A DNA stretch of 64,000 nt from Anaerohalosphaera lusitana (GCF_002007645.1 NZ_CP019791.1:1302001-1366000), one strand, 5' to 3'; shown: positions 19,001 through 29,055, counted from the stretch's first letter. The notes: a model not told the origin generated them from the sequence alone. Made by a program: numbers and translations.

Positions 19001-20363
19001 CATCGATTGCGAAAACCTCTCCCGCGCCTTCACCTTCAACCACGGCGAATCCTCCGACTCCCTAATCGACGGCTTCACCATCACTCACGCCTCCGCCCCT
19101 CTCGGCGCCGCCCTCTACTGCGCCAACGCCGAACGACCGACCCTCACCAACTGCATCTTCACCGCCAACACCGCCGACCAGGGAGCCGCCGTCTACAACC
19201 ACGCAGGCTCTATCTCCTCCAGTTCCTTCTCCAACAACCTCGCCGCCGCAGGCCCCGCCATCGCCTCTTCAACGTCAACCATAACCGACTGTACATTCAC
19301 CGACAACACCGCAACCCGCATCGGCGGGGCGATAACAACCTCCGACCTCACCATCACCAACTCAGTCTTCACCGCAAACTCCGCTCACCTCCGCGGCGGC
19401 GCTATAGCAAACTCCACCGTCAACCTTACAAACACCACCTTCACCGCCAATGACGCCCGCACAGGCGGCGCGATTGACCAAAGCAGCATAACCATCGACT
19501 CCTGCACCTTCACCCAAAACACAGCAAACTTCGGCGGCGCCATTGCAAATTCCATCGGCCCGATCATCAACTCCGCCTTCCTCAACAACTCCGCACTCTC
19601 CACCGGCGGGGCGGCCTACACCCTCAACTCCAACATCACCAGCACCACCTTCGCCCACAACACCGCCCTATGGGGCGCCGCCCTTGCCAACCACAACGGC
19701 ACGCTAACAAACCTCACCATCGCCAACAACATCGCCGACCTCGGCCCTGCCGCATACCTCACCAGCGCCCAGCCCGTCATTACCAACTCCATCATCTGGA
19801 ACAACTTCGCCGTCCACGGCCCCATCATACGAATCGACCGCAACGCCGAACCCACCATCGCGTACTCCGACCTCCAGACCCCGCTCCCGTCCGCCGATCC
19901 GTCTATTCCCAACTCCGGCCTCATCTACCTGCCCACGAACTTCACCGCCGACCCGCTCTTCGCGGACCCCAACAGCTCCGACTTCCACCTCCTCTCCGCC
20001 CACGGCCGCTATGACCCCTACCTCGCCGCCTGGCTGTACGACACCCTGACCTCGCCCTCCATAGACGCAGCCGACCCATACGCACCCTGGTACCTCGAAC
20101 CCTTCCCCCACGGCAACCGCGCCAACCTCGGGGCATTCGGCAACACACCCCACGCATCAAAATCCCCGAACCCCTCCAACTTCCACCCCGACCTCACAGG
20201 CGACAGCTTCATAAACTTCGCCGACCTCGCCCGCTTCACCACCGACTACAACGCCTTCCCCAACAACCCCAACCAGCCATACGCCTCCGACTTCAACACC
20301 GACACCACCGTCGACCTCACCGACCTCATCATCCTCGCCGACCACTGGCTAACCCAAAACTGA
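16083..20363 (+). CDS. Large secreted BACON-type/parallel beta-helix protein with dockerin-like C-terminus
   Basis: The 1426-residue protein starts with a signal peptide (MKLSLMITTAIMLTPALCPA). Four Ig-like domains of about 110 residues follow (to about 445), each with a W-x-S/T-x5-G pattern that resembles BACON domains. Next comes a right-handed beta-helix (about 450-800) built from repeats such as NCTFTNNTA, and a fifth Ig-like domain (about 815-920). A second beta-helix (about 925-1330) and a C-terminal dockerin-like module complete it; the module has two Ca-binding loops, DLTGDSFINFADL and DFNTDTTVDLTDL. Related proteins of planctomycetes are large surface or secreted proteins, often thought to bind polysaccharide. 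No enzymatic residues are evident. I see no cohesin gene in this window. Confidence 0.85.
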   Translation: MKLSLMITTAIMLTPALCPAFINVEPTSLEFNCDPNTPLPLSAQLSVYSDPAPIPFTADPNHPSTWLSIDPQTGFTATDPNDPAVLTVSVTTDGIQPGTYSNTIYFTSSADPNTFAVPVTLNYAGPQLEVQPTQLDFLYDPNDPNTTTAATLTITNNGTGPMPWSASESDQSSPWLSFNPASGTLPDDPNAFRTITVTADPNAVPTGFYATELVIVAPTASQSPNSIPITFDTVGGIPPELIADPAQLSFSALENGEQTTQTLYLESTSADLDWHIEPAQLPDWLTVSPLTATASSTFPQPVSITVDPAALTEGTYTHDLQILCPAAANSPLSVPIELSIHALQPILHADPTEFTFVHNSQPPQPQTLTISNIGTGNFTWTVDPNQLPGWLSVSPLSGKLSTNQSELLTLTATAENLPDGIYSTYFDILAPSALNAPATITVRLKKSDHITVPDDFPTIQAAVDFASPYDTIAIAPGTYTGPGNVDITLAGKPLTITSEQGPDVTIIDCTNSARAFLLNVNETRDTIIEGLTITNGYAHQIGDRLTYDGGAIYCFNSDPTIRNCVFTNCFAASRGAAVYACLSSPAITDCTFTNNRSDKGTAVHGSTGPITRCTFTNNTADVHGSAVAQHFGPITDCRFYQNSSFAGTLAHCYGPITNCLITANTAQIGGAVYRSPTDITNCTIAYNTASRGGAVADSSARITNCIIYYNTADTHSQLSNSAQPTYSCIQYFSVPNTTNTAAPPYFTNVFDPISPGSDLTLLPSSPCIDAGLSDSTLIDLPESDLASNPRSLDGNGDTIPAVDMGAFEYLPPIEPTLNVSPTDLTFTAYPDTTSDLTQTLRIANLGPSTIDWQLTIPPAAGWLTASATAGSTAQPPDLVTITASPAALTEGLHTATITVTTTADTFEILVTLRVGPVRVPAHYPDLSSAISAARPHDTILVSPGTYAGPANRNLNFTGKPLTLRSTAGPAATVIDCENLSRAFTFNHGESSDSLIDGFTITHASAPLGAALYCANAERPTLTNCIFTANTADQGAAVYNHAGSISSSSFSNNLAAAGPAIASSTSTITDCTFTDNTATRIGGAITTSDLTITNSVFTANSAHLRGGAIANSTVNLTNTTFTANDARTGGAIDQSSITIDSCTFTQNTANFGGAIANSIGPIINSAFLNNSALSTGGAAYTLNSNITSTTFAHNTALWGAALANHNGTLTNLTIANNIADLGPAAYLTSAQPVITNSIIWNNFAVHGPIIRIDRNAEPTIAYSDLQTPLPSADPSIPNSGLIYLPTNFTADPLFADPNSSDFHLLSAHGRYDPYLAAWLYDTLTSPSIDAADPYAPWYLEPFPHGNRANLGAFGNTPHASKSPNPSNFHPDLTGDSFINFADLARFTTDYNAFPNNPNQPYASDFNTDTTVDLTDLIILADHWLTQN

Positions 20364-20424
20364 AAACGAATCAACCGACTCAACCCCAATATAATAATTG
20401 CGTTCTTTTTCCCACCACCCCGTT

Positions 20425-20607
20425 TGTCATCCGCCTCACCCGGACCCAGCATAAAAGAACATCGCGAAAAAAGATTGTCATCCCGGCCTCCGAGCCGGGA
20501 CCCAGCATAGAAACAGTCGTCGCGAAGCGACCTCCAAATTAGCCCTTCATACCATCGGCACCCCAAACGATCATCCGCATCACACCCATAACACCCACCG
20601 CCCGTAG
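20425..20607 (+). repeat. Composite dispersed repeat (family B units plus left half of a long repeat)
   Basis: Two family B units (TGTCATCC... ending GACCCAGCATA) start at 20425 and 20476. A GTCGTCGCGAAGCGAC hairpin and then a module also found at 42010-42050 follow. The module is cut after CGCCCGTAG at 20607 by the IS110 element and continues on its other side at 21779. The region is free of genes. Confidence 0.85.
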
Positions 20608-20622
20608 CGACTGTTATTAAAA

Positions 20623-21771
<1,149 letters not shown>

Positions 21772-21780
21772 TTATACAAG

Positions 21781-22148
21781 GGTGGGCCATGCCCACGCAA
21801 CCCAACGCCTACACGCACCACCCAACGACACCGCACAACCCCCGCAAACGACACCGCACCCAAACTGTCCCTCATCACAAAAACTCGCACCCACGCCAAA
21901 AACTGTCATTGCGAGGAGCGAAGTGACGTGGCAACCTCAAACCTCACAAAAAAGATTGCTCTTCCATAACAAGCATACCGCACCGCTCAATCGCGTCCAG
22001 CACCACACTCTTATCATTGCGAGGAGCCGAAGGCGACGCGGCAATCTCCAGCTTTACTAAAAAGTTAGCTCACCCACAACACGCATACCGAACTACCCGT
22101 ACCCACACCAAAAAAATGTCATCGCGATCAGCGAAGAGACAATCCCAA
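21781..22148 (+). repeat. Composite dispersed repeat (right half of long repeat plus family A units)
   Basis: The stretch GGTGGGCCATGCCCACGCAA... to about 21975 is closely repeated at 40879-41078 and, in shorter form, at 42052-42140. It includes family A units at 21904-21934 and 22012-22044 and a degenerate one at about 22117. The module CACCGCTCAATCGCG (from about 21981) is repeated near 40589. There are no genes in 21781-22236. Confidence 0.85.
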
Positions 22149-22236
22149 AATATACCCAAAAAAACGCACAGCTTCATCTCCCCAATTCTGCACGAAATCC
22201 GTTGCCCGGCCAAGCCCATTATGCTACATTCACCGG

Positions 22237-23748
22237 ATGCTGCACAAACTGAAAAATCACTGGTCCCGTCCCGCCGGCTTCCGCGAGGTGCTAGTCATCG
22301 CCATCCCGCTGATCCTCTCCACCGGTGCGCACGGCCTCAAAACCTTCACCGACCGAACCTTCCTCACTTGGTACGACTCCAACGCCATCTCAGCATCCAT
22401 GCTCGCCGGCATGGTCGCTTTCACCGTCATGAGCCTCTTCCAGGGCGTCGTCGGCTATGTAAACACCTTCGTCGCACAGTACACCGGCGCCAAACGCCAC
22501 GACCGAGTCGGTCACGCAGTCGGACAGGGCGTCTACCTCGCACTCCTCGCCGGCATGGTCATGCTCCTTCTCATCCCCTTCGCTGACTATTTCTTCGCAC
22601 TCGTTGGACACTCCCCCCAGATCCAGCAGTACGAATCCGCCTACTTCAAAATAATCTGCATAAGTGCAACCCCCGCCCTCGTCTCCATCGCCATCTCATG
22701 CTTTTTCACCGGCCGCGGCAGAACCCGCCTCGTAATGTACATAACCCTCACCGGCACCGCCCTGAACATCATCCTCGACTACATCATGATCTTCGGCAAG
22801 TTCGGCTGCCCCCGCCTCGGCATCGTCGGCGCAGCCTGGGCGACCGTCCTCTCCGCCACCCTCCAGATGACCCTGTTCCTCTACTTCTATCTCGCTCCCG
22901 TCTACCGCCATAAATACTCCACCCTCAAAGGCATCAAGCCCGACCGCCTCCTCTTCGCCCGCATGATCCGGTTCGGCCTGCCAAACGGCCTGCACTTCTT
23001 CCTCTCTATGATCTGCTGGACACTCTTCTTCGGTCTCTCAGGCAAGGTCTCGGAAACCGCTATGTCCGCCACCGCTGTCGCCATGCAGATAAACTCCCTC
23101 TCGTTCATGCCCATGTTCGGTTTCGCAATGGCCGTCTCCACCCTCGTCGGCCAGCGACTCGGCTCCGACCAGCCCCACCTCGCCCAGCGATCAACATGGT
23201 CCGCCTTCGCCATGACCGGCACATACATGACAACCCTCGCCGTCGGCTACATCGCCGTTCCCGACCTGTTCATCTTCCCTTTCTCCTCGAACGCCGACCC
23301 CGAACAGTTCAACCGCATAATACCTATCATCAGAACCATCCTGCTCTTTGTCTCCGTCCACGCCATCTGCAATACCGCGAACATGATGTTCTCTTCCGCA
23401 CTCAAAGGCGCAGGCGACACCCGTTTCGTCATGATCTCCTCCGTCTCACTCGGCTACCTCCTAATGGCCATCCCCGCCTGGATCGCCGTTCGAGCAGGTG
23501 CAGGCATCTACACCCTCTGGGCCCTCTCGACACTTTACATGCTAACCATCGCATGCGTCTATTTCACCCGCTTCATTCTCGGCAAATGGAAAACAATGCG
23601 AGTCATAGAATCCGCCCCAAACGCGCCCCCAGCCAACGCCCCCTCACTCCCAGTAGACGACATAGAATTACCGTACCCAACAGACGACACAACTGACAAC
23701 CCCCACGAAGAATCCCACCCCCAACCAGTCTCAAAAGCTCAACAATAG
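22237..23748 (+). CDS. MATE-family efflux transporter
   Basis: The 503-residue protein has about twelve membrane helices in two homologous halves, with family motifs near VLVIAIPLILSTGAHGLKTFTDRTFLTWY and GAGDTRFVMISSVSLGYLLMAIPAWIAV (each split in my reading across helices). MATE proteins export drugs or metabolites in exchange for sodium or protons. The hydrophilic C-terminal tail of about 45 residues, rich in Pro and Asp, is unusual. No ligand can be predicted. It is flanked on both sides by dispersed repeats. Confidence 0.88.
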   Translation: MLHKLKNHWSRPAGFREVLVIAIPLILSTGAHGLKTFTDRTFLTWYDSNAISASMLAGMVAFTVMSLFQGVVGYVNTFVAQYTGAKRHDRVGHAVGQGVYLALLAGMVMLLLIPFADYFFALVGHSPQIQQYESAYFKIICISATPALVSIAISCFFTGRGRTRLVMYITLTGTALNIILDYIMIFGKFGCPRLGIVGAAWATVLSATLQMTLFLYFYLAPVYRHKYSTLKGIKPDRLLFARMIRFGLPNGLHFFLSMICWTLFFGLSGKVSETAMSATAVAMQINSLSFMPMFGFAMAVSTLVGQRLGSDQPHLAQRSTWSAFAMTGTYMTTLAVGYIAVPDLFIFPFSSNADPEQFNRIIPIIRTILLFVSVHAICNTANMMFSSALKGAGDTRFVMISSVSLGYLLMAIPAWIAVRAGAGIYTLWALSTLYMLTIACVYFTRFILGKWKTMRVIESAPNAPPANAPSLPVDDIELPYPTDDTTDNPHEESHPQPVSKAQQ

Positions 23749-23806
23749 CTCCCACCCGCAGAAAAGCCCATCCAAACAACCCGTCTCCAGCCGTTGCAAA
23801 AAAGAG

Positions 23807-23862
23807 TGTCATCCCGGGCTTGACCCGGGACCCAGCATAAAACAGCCGTCGCGAAGCGACTC
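23807..23862 (+). repeat. Dispersed repeat, family B with GCGAAGCGAC hairpin
   Basis: TGTCATCCCGGGCTTGACCC (palindromic CCCGGG...CCCGGG) and CCAGCATA are followed by CCGTCGCGAAGCGACT. It resembles the unit at 20476-20535. Confidence 0.8.
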
Positions 23863-23900
23863 AATTCTCCTTTGGCCAATTGTTAAACGTCTCTCTATCC

Positions 23901-24281
23901 CTACCCCTTATCCGCAAAAACATGCCTCCTCATGAACCACAAAATCGCCGACAAGATCAACGAAAAAATGATCAGCTCATTTAAGAGGTTCCAACCGGCA
24001 TCAACGCCCACGAGATAAAAAAGTACATACGACAGCACCCCTAATACATAAAAAGCATCAAGCAGTTCCTTCAAAAAACGCCATCGCAGCCCTGCACAAT
24101 AACTTACGGCCAAAACCATCCATGGTGCAAGTCCACCGTAAGCGAACGTTTTTGCTAGCCTTTGCGATTCCGGCATATCTACCTGGTAAACAAACTATGC
24201 CGCAAATAAAAACAGCAACCCTGCCAAGATATCCCATATTATATTTGTCTTGATAATCACTGGCCTAGTTTCCTTGCTCAT
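23901..24281 (-). pseudogene. Small membrane protein gene interrupted by an in-frame TAG
   Basis: A 28-codon frame begins at 24281 (MSKETRPVIIKTNIIWDIL...) with GGAGGTGG directly before its ATG. It ends at a TAG (24195-24197). Reading through the TAG in the same frame leads after six codons into a 91-codon frame (MPESQRLAKTFAYGG...) with about three membrane helices and ending at 23901. The simplest view is one gene of about 126 codons split by a stop mutation; alternatively two small membrane proteins are made. The ATG overlaps the end of the preceding gene, so translation is probably coupled. Confidence 0.55.
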
Positions 24282-25269
24282 CCACCACCTCCATGACAAC
24301 CTCAACCCCTTCGATCACGTTTCCATCTATCATCGGCAGCAAATAAGGCAACTCCTCCTTCTCCTGCAAGACCTCACCTCCCGTCCTTTCCGCAACCTTA
24401 TTCGCGGCCCCGATTATCCGTCTCGCCCTATAAAGAGACTCCTCGCTCACCAGCGGCACACGCTTCGGCTTCACTTGCACCGCCGACCCCGTCCGGTTCG
24501 CCAGAATATCCACAAAGAAATTATATCCGCACTTCTCAGGATTAGCCTTTACCAGGTAATTCAATATTCCTCTAAGCCCGTTACCCTGAAACCCCGCCAG
24601 CTCAAACCTTCCCTCTTCATCACTGCAAGCCTTCACCACCTGCTGCCCATAACGCTTCTTTATAAACCGTTCCTCCTCAGCAGTTTCTCCGGTTGGTCCG
24701 TTATACTTCGGTGCCGTCACCCCTACAACTTTCACGCCCGCCAGCGTCTTCCCGTTTGTATCACGCACCCACCCCCGAACCGTAATAAAATTATCCTTCA
24801 GCAGCCCCAGCCTCACGACCCTGTCCCCCCGATTCAGATCGATACTATGGCTCTCATCACGAGCAACCACCTGTTTACCCGTCCGCTCGTTCTCTATAAC
24901 CTTCTCCGCATAAACCTTATAATATCCCCTCGGCAGTTCATCAAAACTGAACTTCCCTTCCTCGTCCGCAACCGCCTCTCTCGTGACATCCCGGCCAACC
25001 ACCCTCACCGTCGCCCCAACAGCGGGCCCACCTTTCCCCGGCCCGTCAAATAATATCGCATTTAGTTCCTTCTTATCCGCTGCCCCCTCCAGCTCCTCAA
25101 ACCATTCCTCCCAGGTCGAACTCAACGCAGGCCCGTCAACACTCCCTGACAACCTGTAAACCTGCTCCTCCTTCTCGTCTGACTTCTCAGCACGCCCATC
25201 TCCCTCTACCGCCACACACCAGCCGCAAACAAATAGCGACGCAATAAAAACCAACCCGTCACAACGCAT
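24265..25269 (-). CDS. Secreted carboxypeptidase-regulatory-like (Ig-like) domain protein
   Basis: The protein starts with a signal peptide (MRCDGLVFIASLFVCGWCVAV). Two beta-sandwich domains of the carboxypeptidase regulatory-like type follow. The first contains VGATVRVVGRDVTREAVAD, then EGKFSFDELPRGYYKVYA. The second contains LAGVKVVGVTAPKYNG, then EEGRFELAGF. Such domains usually support adhesion or stability rather than catalysis. I chose ATG 25269 because AAAGGAG lies eight bases upstream; a longer frame to 25296 lacks a site. It follows a 5'-truncated gene by 30 bases in an apparent operon that the IS630 pair has separated from its promoter. Confidence 0.7.
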   Translation of the reverse strand: MRCDGLVFIASLFVCGWCVAVEGDGRAEKSDEKEEQVYRLSGSVDGPALSSTWEEWFEELEGAADKKELNAILFDGPGKGGPAVGATVRVVGRDVTREAVADEEGKFSFDELPRGYYKVYAEKVIENERTGKQVVARDESHSIDLNRGDRVVRLGLLKDNFITVRGWVRDTNGKTLAGVKVVGVTAPKYNGPTGETAEEERFIKKRYGQQVVKACSDEEGRFELAGFQGNGLRGILNYLVKANPEKCGYNFFVDILANRTGSAVQVKPKRVPLVSEESLYRARRIIGAANKVAERTGGEVLQEKEELPYLLPMIDGNVIEGVEVVMEVVDEQGN

Positions 25270-25299
25270 AACTCTGCTCCTTTGATAAATCACCATCTA

Positions 25300-25990
25300 T
25301 TACGTAACCAACTCACCATCCCGCCAAACATATTCACGACGCTGCCCCGAGATCATCGCCAGGCTGCCGTCAGGCACTTCATCGAGAGCAAATGACCCCA
25401 TCTTTTCATGATCTGGATTCAGTTCTATTGAAGTAATTTTAAAACTTGTCTTCGCCTTATTATAGTATCCCCCGGGCAATATAGAATCATCCGTTATGCG
25501 ATATGCAACCGGCACCCAGATGTCCTCAATCAAAGCGAACTCTTCAACAGCATAAGTTCGCCTGGCCCACGTTCCCTTCGGCATCACTTTGCCCAGCCTG
25601 TCTATATCACCCGCGTCCAGATCGAATTTGGCTCTGACCACATTATATCCATGCTCCGGGTCCAGCCAAAGCTTGTAATACCCATACTTGCTGTCAATAC
25701 TGACCACATGACATTGCGAACCTTTCATTTCTTGCCGCCCGTGAACCCGAACCTTTCCTTTCGCACCCCCGACGATCTTTTCAATACTCCTCGGCCCCTC
25801 TTCGCAGAAACCGATAACTCCTGCTAAAGGCGATTGCCTGAAAGAGAAGGGCGACAGATCTGTTTGCTCATCAACGAATGTTTTTATCACTGTACCATGC
25901 TTGATACTGGAATGCTCCTTCACCCTGATAAACGAAAAAGCCTCCTCTCCATCATACAGCATCCGATTGTAGTGATACTTGTCGCTTCTA
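25300..25990 (-). pseudogene. 5'-truncated gene, remnant next to IS630
   Basis: About 230 codons remain (SDKYHYNRMLYDGEEAFSF to REYVWRDGELVT). The open frame continues for twelve codons into the IS630 end, but that part (MEKLKLYFGNG) is transposon sequence. Segments such as YYKLWLDPEHGYNVVRAKFD resemble LolA-like periplasmic proteins of planctomycetes; this is only a resemblance. The missing N-terminus is not found on the other side of the IS630 pair in the matching frame, so the 5' part has been lost or scrambled. Confidence 0.6.
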
Positions 25991-27164
25991 GTGCCGTTTC
26001 CAAAATATAATTTTAACTTTTCCATGATTTAAGACTTGCGCCATGCATAATCTGGTATTATATAGAATGACACGAAGAAATAATTTCACGCTTACAAGCA
26101 GAGAAAGGGATTTCTTATGTGTCTGTACGCCAGAGACCTCAGTACCAGTGAAGGCCAGCAAATTCAGCGGATACTCCGCAGCAGCAAAAGCCGAATCAAG
26201 ATTCGTCGCGGCCAAGTCATTCTTGCCTCTAACCAGGGCTATAAAGTTCCTGCTATCGCCGAGCTGGTTCACTATTCGCCGCACCATGTCAGGGTCATCA
26301 TCAAAGACTTTAACCAACGCGGCCTTAAGGCGTTGGAGCCCAAGCCCCGGCCGGGAAGACCGCCGGAGTTTACCGAGGACGACAAGGCCATTATTGCCGA
26401 GACTGCAAAATGTCCGCCCGACCTTCTGGACTGCCCTTTTAAGCGGTGGTCACTGGAAAAACTGCGTGAATATCTTGTCCAGGAAAAGATCGTTCCTACG
26501 ATCAGCATTGAAACACTCAGGACCATCCTGCATGAAAAGAAGGTCAAGCTCCGGCGGACAAAGACATGGAAAGAGTGCAACGACCCCGATCTCAAGTCTA
26601 AAAAAAACTGATTCGCAGATACGTAAACCAGCCCGCTTCAAACGGGCCGACCATATCATTCGACGAGTTCGGACCGCTGGAGGTTCGTCCTCAGCCGGGC
26701 CAAAATTACTGTCATACCGACCATCCCAAGAGGCTGCCTGCGACCTATACCCGAAAACACGGCGTTCAGCACTGGCTGGCGTTTTACGATGTCCATCAGA
26801 AAAAGCTCTGGGGATATGTTCGGCCACGCAAGCGGCATCAGGAGTTCTTGGAAGTTTTGAAACTGACCAGGAAAAAGTGTCCGGCAAACCAGCGGATCCA
26901 TCTGATACTGGACAATTTTTCGCCGCACCGCAAGGACAAGGTTCTGCGGTACTGTCGCGAGAACAATATTCATCTGATCTGGACGCCGACCAACGCATCA
27001 TGGCTAAATCCTATCGAATGTCAGTTTACCCATGTTAAGGAATTCGTCATACGCGGAACTAATTATCAAAACCACCATGAGCTTAAAATCGCTCTGAATA
27101 GATACGTAGCATATCGCAATAAAAAAACTCAGCAAAAGCGAAACTTAGATAATTGAAACGGCAC
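25991..27164 (+). mobile_element. IS630-family insertion sequence, copy 1 (1174 bp)
   Basis: The ends are GTGCCGTTTC and GAAACGGCAC, a 10-base terminal inverted repeat, flanked by TA on both sides (25989-25990 and 27165-27166) as expected for the IS630/Tc1 group. It is directly followed by copy 2, with the TA at 27165-27166 shared between them. It differs from copy 2 at scattered positions, so the pair is not a very recent duplication. Confidence 0.93.
26117..27156 (+). CDS. IS630 transposase, copy 1 (two frames joined by -1 frameshift)
   Basis: Frame A (26117-26611, 164 codons) holds the paired helix-turn-helix DNA-binding region (for example KVPAIAELVHYSPHHVRVII and GRPPEFTEDDKAII). It ends at a run of eight A residues (26600-26607). 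A slip of -1 on this run enters frame B (to 27156) with the DDE catalytic domain: FDEFGPLE, LILDNFSPHR and SWLNPIECQF. Programmed frameshifting on A-runs is known in many IS630 elements. Frame B has no ATG near its beginning in this copy, which supports fusion by frameshift. Confidence 0.88.
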
Positions 27165-27166
27165 TA

Positions 27167-28340
27167 GTGCCGTTTCAAAAATATAATTTTAACTTTTCCA
27201 TGATTTAAGACTTGCGCCATGCATAATCTGGTATTATATAGAATGACACGAAGAAATAATTTCACGCTTACAAGCAGAGAAAGGGATTTCTTATGTGTCT
27301 GTACGCCAGAGACCTCAGTACCAGTGAAGGCCAGCAAATTCAGCGGATACTCCGCAGCAGCAAAAGCCGAATCAAGATTCGTCGCGGCCAAGTCATTCTT
27401 GCCTCTAACCAGGGCTATAAAGTTCCTGCTATCGCCGAGCTGGTTCACTATTCGCCGCACCATGTCAGGGCCATCATCAAAGACTTTAACCAACGCGGCC
27501 TTAAGGCGTTGGAGCCCAAGCCCCGGCCGGGAAGACCGCCGGAGTTTACCGAGGACGACAAGGCCATTATTGCCGAGACTGCAAAATGTCCGCCCGATCT
27601 TCTGGACTGCCCTTTTAAGCGGTGGTCCCTGGAAAAACTGCGTGAATATCTTGTCCAGGAAAAGATCGTTCCTACGATCAGCATTGAAACACTCAGGACC
27701 ATCCTGCGTGAAAAGAAGGTCAAGCTCCGGCGGACAAAGACGTGGAAAGAGTGCAACGACCCCAATCTCAAGTCTAAAAAAAACTAATTCGCAGATATGT
27801 GAACCAGCCGGCCTCAAACGGGCCGACCATATCATTCGACGAGTTCGGACCGCTGGAGATTCGTCCTCAGCCAGGCCGGAATTACTGTCATACCGACCAT
27901 CCCAAGAGGCTGCCTGCGACCTATACCCGCAAACACGGCGTTCAGCACTGGCTGGCGTTTTACGATGTCCATCAGAAAAAGCTCTGGGGATATGTTCGGC
28001 CACGCAAGCGGCATCAGGAGTTCTTGGAAGTTTTGAAACTGACCAGGAAAAAGTATCCTGCGAACCAGCGGATCCATCTGATACTGGACAATTTCTCGCC
28101 GCACCGCAAGGACAAGGTTCTGCGGTACTGTCGCGAGAACAATATTCATCTGATCTGGACGCCGACCAACGCATCATGGCTAAATCCTATCGAATGTCAG
28201 TTTACCCATGTTAAGGAATTCGTCATACGCGGAACTAATTATCAAAACCACAATGAGCTTAAAATCGCTCTGAATAGATACGTAGCATATCGCAATAAAA
28301 AAAATCAGCAAAAGTTAAACTTAGATAATTGAAACGGCAC
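27167..28340 (+). mobile_element. IS630-family insertion sequence, copy 2 (1174 bp)
   Basis: This has the same length and the same terminal repeats (GTGCCGTTTC / GAAACGGCAC) as copy 1, with TA at 27165-27166 and 28341-28342. It lies head-to-tail with copy 1. Confidence 0.93.
27293..28332 (+). CDS. IS630 transposase, copy 2 (two frames joined by -1 frameshift)
   Basis: Frame A (27293-27787) and frame B (GTG at 27799, or by frameshift on the A8 run 27776-27783, to 28332) match copy 1. The three DDE motifs are intact (FDEFGPLE, LILDNFSPHR, SWLNPIECQF). Differences from copy 1 include V/A in HHVRxIIKD and H/R in TILxEKKV. Both copies therefore look potentially active. Confidence 0.88.
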
Positions 28341-28342
28341 TA

Positions 28343-28637
28343 GCATTGCCACAAACAGCGTCCCAATTATGTTGCCAGCAATACTGTTGTAAGATTTATA
28401 TACAACAGTTGAGTCATCCTCATGAACTTTACGCAGCGGAAAATGCATCCAGTCACAGCCGCCTTCTTTCGCGCCCCAAGACCTGCTCGACCACCACGGC
28501 ACCGTACCCTTGCGCCACACCCGGCACCACCGATAACCACGCGAACGCAGAATCCTTTTGGCTTCTGTCTTAGACTCCGCACGAACCATCCCCCGCTCCT
28601 GTACCCAGCCGCAAAATGCCTGAAAATCAAATTCCAT
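28343..28637 (-). pseudogene. 3'-truncated hypothetical gene next to IS630
   Basis: The frame starts MEFDFQAFCGWVQERG and runs 98 codons to the IS630 end; the last 12 codons of the open frame (LVPFQLSKFNFC) are transposon sequence. The product is Trp- and Arg-rich with a hydrophobic end (NSIAGNIIGTLFVAM). I do not recognise it. Joining it across the empty TA site gives a different frame from the truncated gene on the other side, so they are not simply two halves of one intact gene. Confidence 0.45.
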
Positions 28638-28640
28638 CTC

Positions 28641-29055
28641 ATCGCACCAGAGTTAAAACATCGATCGCAACGGACAAATCAAATGACGGGAAGCCAAACC
28701 ATTATACCGACAATTCTGCTTCCCCCAAAAACAATCCCGCCAGTTTGTCCGAAATTAATATTCAAACATGCACCCACTTCCCACCACGCTCACAAACACA
28801 AAGCTCATGTTTTCCGGTCCTCACCACCCACGCACTCAAAATAAAAATTGTCATTGCGAGCCGCCAAAGGCGGAACGGCAATCTCAAACTCTACAAAAAA
28901 AACTAGCTCATCCATAACAAGCCCCCCCAAACCGCACTCAGCAGCAGAGTAGGATGGGGCCAATTGGATTTTGGGGCGCGGTTTTTGGGGCCTGTTGTCG
29001 GCGTTTGGTTTGTGCGGGTTTAGGGGTGATTCCTACGTAATCCGTTGGGTTTTGA
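28641..29055. other. Intergenic region holding a repeat and an abrupt change in base skew
   Basis: No gene is visible. A family A repeat variant (GTCATTGCGAGCCGCC...) lies at 28850-28882. At about 28,940 the plus strand changes within a few tens of bases from C-rich to G-rich (CAAGCCCCCCCAAACC, then GGATGGGGCC...TTTTGGGGCG). I looked for DnaA boxes (TTATCCACA-like) and saw none. Confidence 0.7.
28850..28882 (+). repeat. Dispersed repeat, family A variant
   Basis: TGTCATTGCGAG is followed by the palindrome CCGCCAAAGGCGG and CGGCAA, so the inner hairpin differs from the GCGAAGCGAC form while the borders are kept. Confidence 0.8.

Noticed and set aside
27164-28177. 337-codon minus-strand frame (and the 183-codon one at 26450-27001) across IS630
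   Set aside because: They lie opposite the transposase frames that contain the DDE motifs and are composition artefacts.
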